Positions 8,429-16,248 of a stretch of 41,698 nucleotides of DNA are shown piece after piece (position 1 is the stretch's first letter; the number at the start of each line of letters is the position of its first letter). The stretch is from contig JAPKGU010000011.1 in NCBI GenBank assembly GCA_026647565.1, positions 1 through 41,698 on the forward strand. Direction: 5' to 3'. The notes beneath the pieces were generated by a model. The model saw only the letters and a program-made list of their open reading frames with translations, had not been told where the DNA came from and ran no database searches. This DNA is from Phycisphaerales bacterium (GTDB lineage Bacteria; Planctomycetota; Phycisphaerae; Phycisphaerales; UBA1924). The translations under genes were made by a program, and so were the position numbers.

Positions 8429-9403
8429 TCACCCAAGCGATCGCCAGAACGCCCAGAGACCGGCGATCTCGAGCGCCTCCCTGGGCACGAGCGCCTCTCG
8501 GATCGCCAAACCGAGCGCCCGAACCGACGCCGGATCGCGCGAGGTTACCGAGAGTCCGGCATCGGCACGCACACCGAGGTCGGCCCGCGAATCCACGCAC
8601 AGAACCCGCCCCCGGACGGGTGGCAGATCCGGCCGCTCCGACGAGGCATCCCGGAGCCAAAGCACCAGATCCGCCATCGCCAGGACCCCTTGCGCGACGC
8701 GAACGGCATCGGATTCGACGGTGTCGGCTCCCGGTCGAACGCCCGGCGTGTCCACGTAGCGCACGATGAGGCCCGAGAGATCGAGCTGCGCTCCCACGTG
8801 ATCACGCGTCGTCCCCGGCTCGTCCGCCACGATCGACACGCGCTCATTCGCCAGCGCGTTCAAGAGCGTGGACTTGCCGACATTCGGCGGCCCCCACGCC
8901 GCGACCAGCGGCTCCTCGATCAACCTCGACAACGCGGCCGCGTGCGTCGGATCACACTCCCGAACGCCCCGGCGCCACCGGCTCGCGTGCTCGACCAGCA
9001 CATCAACCGCCAACGGGCTTGCAGCCCTCGAAAGCGCCGCTTCCAGAGCCGCGTCGATGCCCTCACTCGCGACCCGAGAGTCGCTCCATGCCAGCTCCCC
9101 CCACTCCCCGATCCCGGCTTCTCGAAGCAGCCGGACCACGCCGCGCATGATCTCCAGACCCGCGTGCGGCATCAGGTGTGCGCTCGCGTAAGACCGGCGC
9201 GCCACCACCATCTCCATCACGCTCTCGTCACCGCCGTGGACTTTCCGAAGGCCGACCCCTCCGACCTCAACGTCACGCACGCCCAGGCGCGACAGCGCCG
9301 CATCCACGTCCCCGATGATCTCGATCAGCCCGATCGCTCCGGCAGCCACCGTGGGAGATTGAACGCGGTACAGGGCGTCCACCGTGAATCCCTCACTCGG
9401 CAT
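8429..9403 (-). CDS. MnmE/TrmE-like GTPase, degenerate
   Basis: The 324-residue protein resembles MnmE, the GTPase that with MnmG modifies wobble uridine in tRNA. An N-terminal half shows weak similarity to the folate-binding domain (ARRSYASAHLMPHAGLEIM). The G domain has a clear P-loop (GPPNVGKSTLLNALA), switch region (ADEPGTTRDHVGAQLDLSGL) and G3 (VRYVDTPGVRPG). The G4 NKxD motif is not recognisable: the expected place reads VLCVDSRADLG. The C-terminal C-x-G-K motif needed for tRNA modification is absent, and the protein is about 130 residues shorter than usual. It overlaps the coaX stop by 11 bases. It may be a divergent paralogue with another role. Confidence 0.82.
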   Translation of the reverse strand: MPSEGFTVDALYRVQSPTVAAGAIGLIEIIGDVDAALSRLGVRDVEVGGVGLRKVHGGDESVMEMVVARRSYASAHLMPHAGLEIMRGVVRLLREAGIGEWGELAWSDSRVASEGIDAALEAALSRAASPLAVDVLVEHASRWRRGVRECDPTHAAALSRLIEEPLVAAWGPPNVGKSTLLNALANERVSIVADEPGTTRDHVGAQLDLSGLIVRYVDTPGVRPGADTVESDAVRVAQGVLAMADLVLWLRDASSERPDLPPVRGRVLCVDSRADLGVRADAGLSVTSRDPASVRALGLAIREALVPREALEIAGLWAFWRSLG

Positions 9404-10178
9404 CGTCGTCGGCGATCAGCGACTGGAACGCCAGGTGCATCCCGATCAGTTGAAGATCGGGCACGACGTGCTCCACCACCGAGTCCGAGCCGAAGAGCGT
9501 CCCCGCATCCCCACCCGTGGCCACAACGCGCGGGTACACCCTCGCCACCTCCGCGTAACGCTCGACAAGGCGAGTCACCAGACCCCGGATCGCCTCGCCA
9601 ACCCCAACGTGCATCGCAGACTCCGTGTCCTTGCCGATCGGCTCGGCGTCCACACGCGCCGGATCAAAGGACACGCGCGGCAGCGCCGCCGTGCCCCGGT
9701 GCATCGCCTCCATCATCATCGCCACGCCCGGCGCGATCGCCCCGCCCTCGAACACGCCTTCCGCGTTCACAAAGTCCACCGTCGTTGCCGTTCCGCAATC
9801 CACGACAACGCACGGCCCCTCCGTGCTGATCCAGGCCGCCATCGCGCACAGAAGACGATCCTGACCGACCCTTTCAGGCTCCCGCACGTCCGCACGCATG
9901 GGAATCGGCACGTCGCGCCCGATCCGAAGCACGGTCCCCACGACCGGCACATCGCGGCACGCCTCGACGAGCCGCTCAGAACCCGCAGGATTGACCGACG
10001 CGACCAGCAGTGGAACCCGCGACAACGAATGGCCGTTGGACTCGATCCACGCTCGAACACCAGCGTCGTCAGCGGTCGCGTACGACTGCGCCGCCACAAG
10101 GTCGCCGCCTCGGAACAGCCCGATCCTGGCCCGAGTGTTCCCGACGGCGATGGTGAGCAGACTCGTGTCCTGGTCCAT
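9393..10178 (-). CDS. coaX: Type III pantothenate kinase
   Basis: CoaX phosphorylates pantothenate in the first step of coenzyme A synthesis. The 261-residue protein shows the phosphate-binding start SLLTIAVGNTRARIGLF, the middle motif REPERVGQDRLLCAMAAWI, the catalytic-region sequence VVVDCGTATTVDFVNAEGVF and GGAIAPGVAMMMEAMHRGTA, followed by VVATGGDAG, all in the order of the type III (ASKHA fold) family. The start at 10178 places the phosphate loop at residue 10, as expected; the frame stays open far upstream, but that stretch runs antisense to the neighbouring gene. It diverges from the next gene across 99 bases and is followed by the MnmE-like gene with overlap. Confidence 0.95.
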   Translation of the reverse strand: MDQDTSLLTIAVGNTRARIGLFRGGDLVAAQSYATADDAGVRAWIESNGHSLSRVPLLVASVNPAGSERLVEACRDVPVVGTVLRIGRDVPIPMRADVREPERVGQDRLLCAMAAWISTEGPCVVVDCGTATTVDFVNAEGVFEGGAIAPGVAMMMEAMHRGTAALPRVSFDPARVDAEPIGKDTESAMHVGVGEAIRGLVTRLVERYAEVARVYPRVVATGGDAGTLFGSDSVVEHVVPDLQLIGMHLAFQSLIADDDAE

Positions 10179-10277
10179 GCAGGCCTCAGCGTATGCCGCA
10201 CCACTCGACCAACCGACCCTGCGCCGTACAGTTGCCGCAGGGTGCGCCGGCCGCACCCGCACCGGAGAGAGCGGCAG

Positions 10278-11288
10278 GTGTCCAAACCCCCAATGGCGAA
10301 GGTTGACGAGTCGATCGAGCGTCCCGTCGTCGAAGGGATGCGTTTCCCTCTGGGCGTGTACCCGATCGATCCGGTTCAGCCGCGCGCCGGATACAAGGTC
10401 CTCTTTGAGGCCGCAGACTCCGACGACGTGGCGCAGGAATGGGAAGAGTGGCCGGATCGGTACGTGTGGGACATCGTGGTCGGCGCGGACCGCCTGCGAC
10501 CGCTCTGTGCCAGTCTCTTCATGCTGCTGCCGCCGAGGGTCTTCCCGATCGTCGACATCCTCGGACACGACGCGTACCGCGAGATCGACCCGTACGTCGC
10601 CTATGAACTCGTCCCGCTCGACGTGTTTGTGGACGCCGTTCGCCGCTACGGAGACTTCCTCTACGAGGATGGCCTGTGCGGCTTCGGAGCCATGTCCGAG
10701 GACCCGTTTTTCTACGTGCTTGTCGACGAGCACAAGGTCGTCACCGTCCGTGCCGAGCCGGACATGCGCGAGCGCGTCGAGCGCATCCTCGCCGCCTTCG
10801 ACCTGGCCGAGATCGAGAACCCCGCCGGCGCCGACGCCGTCGCCCACGAGCACAGGGGCGTCCTCTTCGCTCCGGACGACCGACCCGAGTACCTCACCTC
10901 GGACGAGGTCGTCGAGCACCTCAAGGACGAGTGGCGGCTCACGCTCAACATCGACCCCGAGTCCAATACCGACGAATCGGGCAAGGACATCGGCATGTGC
11001 CCCTGGCGATGCCTGGTCCGAACCTCACCGGCCATCGACACCCCATGGACCTACGCCGACCTGGTCCTGCGGGCAGATTGCCTGGCCCACGTCGAGGAAC
11101 TGGCCACCGAGGAACTCTCCCGCCACCTTCAGGACCCCGAGACCATCGATCGGGAGACCTCTCTGGTCTTCGCCGATCGCCTCAGCGAGCACGATCTCGA
11201 CCAGTTGCTCGCCGAACTCCAGGTCGATCGGATGGACCCCTCTGCCACCGACGTCGCGGCGGTCTACTTCTTCCGGTGGCTCCCCTGA
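10278..11288 (+). CDS. Conserved-looking acidic protein, function unknown
   Basis: The product has about 336 residues, is strongly acidic and shows no signal peptide or membrane segment, so it is probably cytosolic. I do not recognise a family. Notable stretches are PDRYVWDIVVGADRLRPLCA, FMLLPPRVFPIVDILGHDAY, a double-Asp/Glu stretch GVLFAPDDRPEYLTSDEVVE, and IDPESNTDESGKDIGMCPWR. A GTG at 10278 lies 8 bases after GGAGAG (10264-10269); an in-frame ATG at 10293 is the alternative. It diverges from coaX and is followed by a 374-base gap before the secretin gene. Aspartate-rich composition and strong third-codon GC bias support a real gene. Confidence 0.78.
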   Translation: MSKPPMAKVDESIERPVVEGMRFPLGVYPIDPVQPRAGYKVLFEAADSDDVAQEWEEWPDRYVWDIVVGADRLRPLCASLFMLLPPRVFPIVDILGHDAYREIDPYVAYELVPLDVFVDAVRRYGDFLYEDGLCGFGAMSEDPFFYVLVDEHKVVTVRAEPDMRERVERILAAFDLAEIENPAGADAVAHEHRGVLFAPDDRPEYLTSDEVVEHLKDEWRLTLNIDPESNTDESGKDIGMCPWRCLVRTSPAIDTPWTYADLVLRADCLAHVEELATEELSRHLQDPETIDRETSLVFADRLSEHDLDQLLAELQVDRMDPSATDVAAVYFFRWLP

Positions 11289-11459
11289 TGCGTCGCCGTT
11301 CACCCTGAGGCGACCGCCCGTTTGTTTCATTTCTGGTCGGGTTCATTCCCTACTCGGCCCTCTTGAGGGGAACCGCTCCGCATCACCCCGCGAAGGTCCC
11401 AACCACCCGTGCCCACTTGACCCCAAGGTGATCAATGCAGGATTCCGACGCCAGCCGGT

Positions 11460-11487
11460 TTGCGTTCGCTAAGGACCCCGGTTATCT
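11460..11487 (+). promoter_or_regulatory. Candidate sigma-70-type promoter for the secretin gene
   Basis: A TTGCGT hexamer (11460-11465) and TTATCT (11482-11487) are separated by 16 bases. A nearly identical layout (TTGTAA, 16 bases, TTATCC) precedes the ACT-domain gene. This is a pattern judgement with no transcription data. Confidence 0.35.
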
Positions 11488-11493
11488 TTCCCG

Positions 11494-11662
11494 TCCCTCG
11501 GGAATGGGCCTTGCCCGGGTGGCAGCCGATGCGCGCTGGCCCCGTCGTGCCGGAGGAACCGGCTCGGCGATTGTCTGACAGGTTCTTCCGGGCGGTCTCG
11601 AGGCGGGAGTTCTTCCCCTCGGGTCAACAGCCCTTCACTCTCGCGTTGGCTTGGAGATCGGC
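11494..11662 (+). other. Non-coding leader with several inverted repeats
   Basis: The gap 11289-11662 between the acidic protein gene and the secretin gene holds no convincing reading frame. Upstream of the candidate promoter there is a short dyad at 11358-11369 (CCCT/AGGG). The proposed transcript leader continues with a TTCCC/GGGAA stem (11488-11504), a GGGC/GCCC stem directly after it, and a GAGG..GGGA / TCCC..CTC stem around 11600-11622, then GGAG (11653-11656) before the start codon. I do not recognise a riboswitch class. Confidence 0.25.
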
Positions 11663-14600
11663 ATGCACGTCAAGCATCGTTCCGTTCGGTCACTCATCGC
11701 CGCCGCAGGCGCCTTCGCCACCTGCTCCGGCCTTCTGATCCCCTCGCCCGTATTCGCCTCCGAGCCGGTCACGGCGCAGGCCTCGATGGACGCGATCGAT
11801 CGCGCGACCACGCTGCGGTCCGAAGGACGCCTGATCGTCGCACGCGACGTGCTGCTCTCGCTCGTCCAGTCAGACGCCGGCGTCGGCGTCTCTGACGCCG
11901 AGCGTTCCCGAGCGTTCCAGTTGCTCGCGTCGCTCCAGCGCGAGATCATCGCCCTTCCCCCGGCGGCTCTCGCCGTCGAGAAGGCGTATGCCGCCCTCGC
12001 GTCCGACGACCTCGCCTCCGCCGAGCGCCACGCGGCGTCGGTCGCGTCGAAGACCGGCGCCACCGACCAGCAGGTCGCCGAAGCCATCGTAATCCTCGAA
12101 CGCGTGCGTCAGCAGCGCCAGAACGTCCTTGACCGCGTCCCCACTGCCATCGAAGAGGCACAGGCCTCTCTCAACGCCGGCGACGCCGCCAGGGCCAAGT
12201 CGCTCGTCGAGTCCATCGTGCGCAGCGGCATCCCGCTCGACGCCGAGCAGCAGGCGCTTGTCGACGGCGTCATGGCGGGCGTCATCGCCCACGAGGATCG
12301 CGTCGGCGAACTCCTCGACGCGGAACCGATCGCACTCGGAATGCTCCAGCCCGGCGTGGTCAAGCGCCGCGACGACATCCCCGCCCCCTCCAACGGATCC
12401 GGGCAGCCCGAGTCGCAGCCCGAGTCGCAGCCCGCTCCCGAAGCGACGCCCCAAGCAGCGCCGGAGCCGGCGCCCGCCGCCGCTCCCGAGCCCCCGCCGG
12501 CCCCCTCACACGACGACCTCATCAAGCAGGCCCGCACCTTCGAGGCCCAGAGTCTCCTGGCAGAGGCCGATCTGGCGTTCACCGAGCGCCGGCTGAACGA
12601 GGCCGCGAACAAGTACGCCCAGCTCCAAGGCGTCTATCGCGACATGCTCTCCGCCGAACAGGCCGCTCACGTCGACGCTCGCCTCACCGAATCCCGCCTG
12701 CTCCTCCGCGGCAACGTCGGCCCCGAGGGCGACATCGTCCGGGGTGTCATCGAGCAGAACAAGTTCGCCAAAGACGCCACGATCGCCGAGTTCAACAACC
12801 TCCTCAATCAATCGAAGTCCGGCCTCGCCTCCGGCAACGTCTCCGACGCTCGCCTGAACGCGCTCAAGGCCCAGCTCACCCTCAAGGGAGCCCGCCAGTA
12901 CTTCGCCGAGAGCGAGTACGAGGGTCTTCTCAAGCAGACCACCGACACCCTCACCCAGATCGAAGCCGCCGAGGACCGTATCCGTTCTCAGTCCATCGCC
13001 GACAACGAGAAGCGGATCGCCGACGCCGCACGCAGCGCCGCCCTCGAGCGTGCCCGCGACAAGGAGCGGCGGATCAACGAGAACATCGACCGCGTTCGCG
13101 CCCTCCAGCAGGAGATGAAGTACGAAGAGGCGCTCCAGGTCGTTGACCAGATCCTCTTCCTCGATCCCATCAACCCCTCAGGGCTCGTTCTCAAGGATTC
13201 CCTCACGGCGGTCGTGATCTATCGCAAGTATCACGCCATCGGCGCACGCCTCGACAACGATCATGCCCGCATGGTCCTGTCGAATCGTGAGGCGAGCGTC
13301 GCTCCCATGAATCTCATGGACTACCCCTCGGACTGGCCCAAGATCTCCTTCGATCGAGGAGAGACCGCCGCGTTCCGCGAGCCCCCGGAGAATCAGGCCG
13401 TCCTCACCCGGCTCGACAAGCCCATCCCGACCGCGCGATTCCCGGAGGGAACCACGCTCGAGCAGGCCGTCACGTTCATCGAGACCGTCGCCGAGATGAA
13501 CATCGACATCGATTGGGCGTCCCTCGAGGAGATCGGCGTCGATCGGTCCACGCCCGTCACGCTGAACCTCTCCCAGGTCCCGCTCCGAACCGTGCTCGAT
13601 CGACTCCTGGACAAGGCAAGCCCCGACCGTCTCAGCCGCGCCGCCTGGGCCGTCAACGACGGAATCCTCCAGATCGCCTCCGATGAGTCCCTCCGCAAGA
13701 ACACGATCCTCGCCATCTACGACGTGCGAGACCTCCTGATCGAGATCCCCGACTACGACAACGCCCCCGAGTTCGACCTCTCCCAGGTCCTCCAGCAGAG
13801 CGGTGGCGGCGGCGGCGGCGGCGGCGGCCAGAGCCCCTTCCAGAATCAGGAGAACAACGAGGACGAGGACCGCCTCCCCCTCGACGAGCGACGCCAGCAG
13901 ATCATCGACATCATCGTTCAGAACATCGATCCCGAGGGCTGGACCGACAACGGCGGCGACACCGGCCGCATCCAGCCCCTCGCAGGGTCCCTCATCATCA
14001 CGAACACCGCCCGGAACCACCGAGAGATCGGCGGCCTTCTCAGCAAGCTCCGCGAGCAGCGAGCGCTCCAGATCAACGTCGAGGCGCGATTCCTCCTCGT
14101 CGCCACCGGCTTCTTCGAGCAGATCGGCTTCGACCTCGACGTCTACTTCAACTCCGACAACAACCAGGTCCGCACCGCTCAAGCCACCGACCCGGCGGTC
14201 CAGGCAAGTGACTTCTTCGACTTCACGCAGGGCGGTCTCCAGCGCACCATCACCGGCCCCGGCACCACGCCCATCACCCAGAACGTCGTCAATCCCACCG
14301 CATGGTCCCCCATCGGCGCAGGCCAGAACTCCCTCGGCCTGGCCAACAGTCTCCTGACTGGCTCCCTGCCCGACGGAAGCGTCGGTCTGGCGGCGCTGAC
14401 CGCGGCCCCCGCCTTGGGCGTCGCGGGACAGTTCCTGGACGACATCCAGGTCGACTTCCTCGTACGCGCGACCCAGGCCGATCGCCGCTCGGTGCAGCTC
14501 ACGGCCCCCCGCCTGACCTTTATGAACGGCCAGCGGGCGAACATCTCGGTCGCGACACAGGTCGCGTTCGTCGGCGACCTGACACCCGTCACCAGCGACT

Positions 14601-15094
14601 CGGCCGTCGGCTTCGACCCGACCGTCAACACAGCGACCGAGGGTGTGGGCCTTGAGGTTGATGGCACCGTCTCGGCCGATCGTCGCTACGTGACCCTCAA
14701 CGTCACGGCCAACCTCGCGAAGATCGACGGGTTCTCTCAGAGCGCCGTGACCGCTGTCGCCGGCGGCCAGCTCGTCACCTCCGCTCAGGCCCAGTCCTTC
14801 GTCCAGCTCCCCACGATCACCACCACGTCCGTCAACACCACGGTCGTCATCCCCGATCAGGGAACGATCCTCCTCGGCGGACAGCGACTCGTCACCGAGG
14901 TCGAGGTCGAGACCGGCGTGCCGGTCCTCTCAAAGATCCCGATCCTCAACCGCTTCTTCACCAATCGCATCGAGACCACCGAGGAACAGAGTCTCCTCAT
15001 CCTGATGAAGCCCACCATCCTTATCCAGAACGAGGAGGAAGAGCGGAACTTCCCCGGCCTGGGCGACGCGACCCGCAGCGGCTTCACCGGCTGA
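11663..15094 (+). CDS. Secretin-domain outer-membrane protein (GspD/PilQ superfamily) with long helical N-terminus
   Basis: The 1143-residue protein has a signal peptide of about 33 residues ending at PVFAS. Next come a helical TPR-like region, a Pro/Gln/Glu-rich linker (about 239-283, with PESQ repeats) and a second helical region to about 530. A secretin N-domain spans about 586-692 (TLEQAVTFIETVAEMNIDID, VPLRTVLDRLLDKAS, ILAIYDVRDLL). A nine-glycine run at 714-722 follows. The secretin core starts near 797 and ends with VVIPDQGTILLGGQRL, GVPVLSKIPILNRFFTNR and SLLILMKPTILIQ, the signature of the type II/IV pilus secretin family. The ATG at 11663 follows GGAG by 6 bases. No other secretion genes are adjacent, so whether it serves type II secretion or pili is unknown. 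Confidence 0.93.
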   Translation: MHVKHRSVRSLIAAAGAFATCSGLLIPSPVFASEPVTAQASMDAIDRATTLRSEGRLIVARDVLLSLVQSDAGVGVSDAERSRAFQLLASLQREIIALPPAALAVEKAYAALASDDLASAERHAASVASKTGATDQQVAEAIVILERVRQQRQNVLDRVPTAIEEAQASLNAGDAARAKSLVESIVRSGIPLDAEQQALVDGVMAGVIAHEDRVGELLDAEPIALGMLQPGVVKRRDDIPAPSNGSGQPESQPESQPAPEATPQAAPEPAPAAAPEPPPAPSHDDLIKQARTFEAQSLLAEADLAFTERRLNEAANKYAQLQGVYRDMLSAEQAAHVDARLTESRLLLRGNVGPEGDIVRGVIEQNKFAKDATIAEFNNLLNQSKSGLASGNVSDARLNALKAQLTLKGARQYFAESEYEGLLKQTTDTLTQIEAAEDRIRSQSIADNEKRIADAARSAALERARDKERRINENIDRVRALQQEMKYEEALQVVDQILFLDPINPSGLVLKDSLTAVVIYRKYHAIGARLDNDHARMVLSNREASVAPMNLMDYPSDWPKISFDRGETAAFREPPENQAVLTRLDKPIPTARFPEGTTLEQAVTFIETVAEMNIDIDWASLEEIGVDRSTPVTLNLSQVPLRTVLDRLLDKASPDRLSRAAWAVNDGILQIASDESLRKNTILAIYDVRDLLIEIPDYDNAPEFDLSQVLQQSGGGGGGGGGQSPFQNQENNEDEDRLPLDERRQQIIDIIVQNIDPEGWTDNGGDTGRIQPLAGSLIITNTARNHREIGGLLSKLREQRALQINVEARFLLVATGFFEQIGFDLDVYFNSDNNQVRTAQATDPAVQASDFFDFTQGGLQRTITGPGTTPITQNVVNPTAWSPIGAGQNSLGLANSLLTGSLPDGSVGLAALTAAPALGVAGQFLDDIQVDFLVRATQADRRSVQLTAPRLTFMNGQRANISVATQVAFVGDLTPVTSDSAVGFDPTVNTATEGVGLEVDGTVSADRRYVTLNVTANLAKIDGFSQSAVTAVAGGQLVTSAQAQSFVQLPTITTTSVNTTVVIPDQGTILLGGQRLVTEVEVETGVPVLSKIPILNRFFTNRIETTEEQSLLILMKPTILIQNEEEERNFPGLGDATRSGFTG
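13802..13828 (+). repeat. GGT(GGC)8 trinucleotide repeat coding polyglycine
   Basis: One GGT and eight consecutive GGC codons encode nine glycines between the secretin N-domain and the core. The near-perfect codon repetition makes it prone to slippage in steps of one residue without frameshift. Confidence 0.9.
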
Positions 15095-15121
15095 TCCGAA
15101 CCCATCCACGCGGCACCACGC

Positions 15122-15157
15122 GGGGCGGGCAATCCAATGCCCGCCCCTGTCATTTTT
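15122..15157 (+). terminator. Rho-independent terminator after the secretin gene
   Basis: A perfect 10-base-pair stem (GGGGCGGGCA / TGCCCGCCCC) with a 6-base loop is followed by TGTCATTTTT. It lies 28 bases after the secretin stop and before the STAS gene, so it separates the two transcripts. Confidence 0.88.
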
Positions 15158-15281
15158 CCCATCGCACCCCGCGCCCGCGAACCGCCTTTCGTGCATTGCT
15201 CCTCGAGACTGCCCACACACACCCCCATCGGCGCACTATGATGGGGACTCTGTCTGTACCAGATCCTCTGGAGACCCTCCC

Positions 15282-15638
15282 ATGGCCGCGTCGGACTCCC
15301 GCCTTCGCATCCGCAAAGACTCCAACGTCACGATCGTCGAGTTCGTCGATCGGAACATCCTCGACGAGGCAAATATCCAGATGATCGGCGATGAGATCAC
15401 CGGGCTGATCGAATCGAACCCCGCCCTTCGCCTGCTCATCAGCTTCGCAAACGTCGACCACCTCTCCTCGGCGGCACTCGGCACGCTCATCACGATCAAC
15501 AACAAGCTCCGGCCCAAGGGCCAGCTGCGGCTTGCGAACATCGATCCCCAGATCTACGAGGTCTTCGTCATCACGCGCCTCAACAACATCTTCAAGATCC
15601 ACTCCACCACCGACGACGCCATCAAGAGCTTCTCCTGA
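15282..15638 (+). CDS. STAS-domain protein (anti-sigma factor antagonist type), second copy
   Basis: The 118-residue protein is a single STAS domain. The loop that carries the phosphorylated serine in SpoIIAA-type proteins reads VDHLSSAALGTLITINNKLR, with Ser62 and Ser63; the usual D-S-S-G is changed to L-S-S-A. GGAGA about 10 bases before the ATG supports the start. It is followed after 43 bases by an RsbW-like ATPase gene, the classical partner. It differs clearly from the STAS protein at 886-1233, so this is not a recent duplication. A TATGAT hexamer at 15237-15242 could be a -10 element, but no good -35 element precedes it. Confidence 0.88.
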   Translation: MAASDSRLRIRKDSNVTIVEFVDRNILDEANIQMIGDEITGLIESNPALRLLISFANVDHLSSAALGTLITINNKLRPKGQLRLANIDPQIYEVFVITRLNNIFKIHSTTDDAIKSFS

Positions 15639-15681
15639 GCCGGCGATCGCCGCCTCCTGCCGCTGACGCGAGCACGATCGC

Positions 15682-16119
15682 ATGCCCACGAACCCCGATC
15701 CCGCTCCCATTTCAGAGCAGATCGACCTGGTCAACGATCGGGCGTCCATCCACCACGCCGAGAGCCGCGTGCTCGACGCCCTCAACGTCTTCGACTACCC
15801 CAAGGCCGCCCGCTTCGCGATCCGCCTCGCCATCGAGGAGGCCGTGACCAACGCGTTCAAGCACGGGCACAAGGGGCTTCCACGCGAGACACCCGTTCGT
15901 CTGGACTTCGTCGTCGCCGTCGATCGCGCTGTCATCGCCGTTGAGGACCAGGGACCGGGATTCAACCCCTCAGACGTACCCGACCCAACGCTGGATGAGA
16001 ATCTCGAACGCCCCTGCGGCCGCGGACTCATGCTCATCCGCGCCTACATGTCCGCCCTCACCTTCAATCCCTCCGGAAACCGCGTTGAAATGACCTTCAT
16101 CCGCGCCACCGAGCCGTAA
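15682..16119 (+). CDS. RsbW-like ATP-binding protein (HATPase), second copy
   Basis: The 145-residue protein is a stand-alone GHKL ATPase. The N-box is EEAVTNAFKHGHKG (about 52-65), G1 is VEDQGPGFNPSDVP (about 87-100) with intact glycines, and G2 is RPCGRGLMLIRAYMS. This complete set suggests ATP binding and probable serine kinase activity towards the STAS protein encoded just upstream. The pair forms a partner-switching module. No sigma factor or PP2C phosphatase is adjacent. The Fe-S cluster operon begins 129 bases downstream behind its own candidate promoter. Confidence 0.9.
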   Translation: MPTNPDPAPISEQIDLVNDRASIHHAESRVLDALNVFDYPKAARFAIRLAIEEAVTNAFKHGHKGLPRETPVRLDFVVAVDRAVIAVEDQGPGFNPSDVPDPTLDENLERPCGRGLMLIRAYMSALTFNPSGNRVEMTFIRATEP

Positions 16120-16160
16120 CCGGACCAGCCCCTCTCGCGGCATCCAACCCTCCCCCACGA

Positions 16161-16189
16161 ATGACGCCACGGCCACATATGGCTACAAT
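16161..16189 (+). promoter_or_regulatory. Candidate promoter of the iscS-iscU-iscA operon
   Basis: ATGACG (16161-16166) and TACAAT (16184-16189) are separated by 17 bases; TACAAT matches the -10 consensus at five of six positions. The region is clearly AT-richer than its surroundings. It ends about 60 bases before the iscS start. Confidence 0.6.
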
Positions 16190-16202
16190 AGAATGATTCT
16201 AA
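16188..16202 (+). promoter_or_regulatory. Fur/PerR-like 7-1-7 palindrome overlapping the isc promoter
   Basis: ATAGAATGATTCTAA contains a perfect 6-1-6 inverted repeat (TAGAAT, G, ATTCTA). Aligned to the PerR consensus 7-1-7 box (TTATAATNATTATAA) it agrees at 11 of 14 specified positions. It overlaps the last bases of the -10 element, a place where a bound repressor would block transcription. The alignment is read by eye; the identity of the regulator is inferred. Confidence 0.5.
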
Positions 16203-16208
16203 ATATCA

Positions 16209-16222
16209 GGATAGTCGTATCC
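16209..16222 (+). promoter_or_regulatory. Second dyad in the isc leader
   Basis: GGATA and TATCC form a perfect 5-base inverted repeat around GTCG, 6 bases after the Fur-like palindrome and 27 bases before the iscS start codon. It could be a second operator or a small RNA hairpin. Confidence 0.35.
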
Positions 16223-16248
16223 GCTTTCGCTCGCGACAGGACCCACAC

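Noticed and set aside
9384-11288. A single 634-codon rightward frame from 9384
   Set aside because: The first part runs antisense to coaX, is rich in Arg and His in the manner of an opposite-strand shadow, and the real gene starts at 10278 or 10293.
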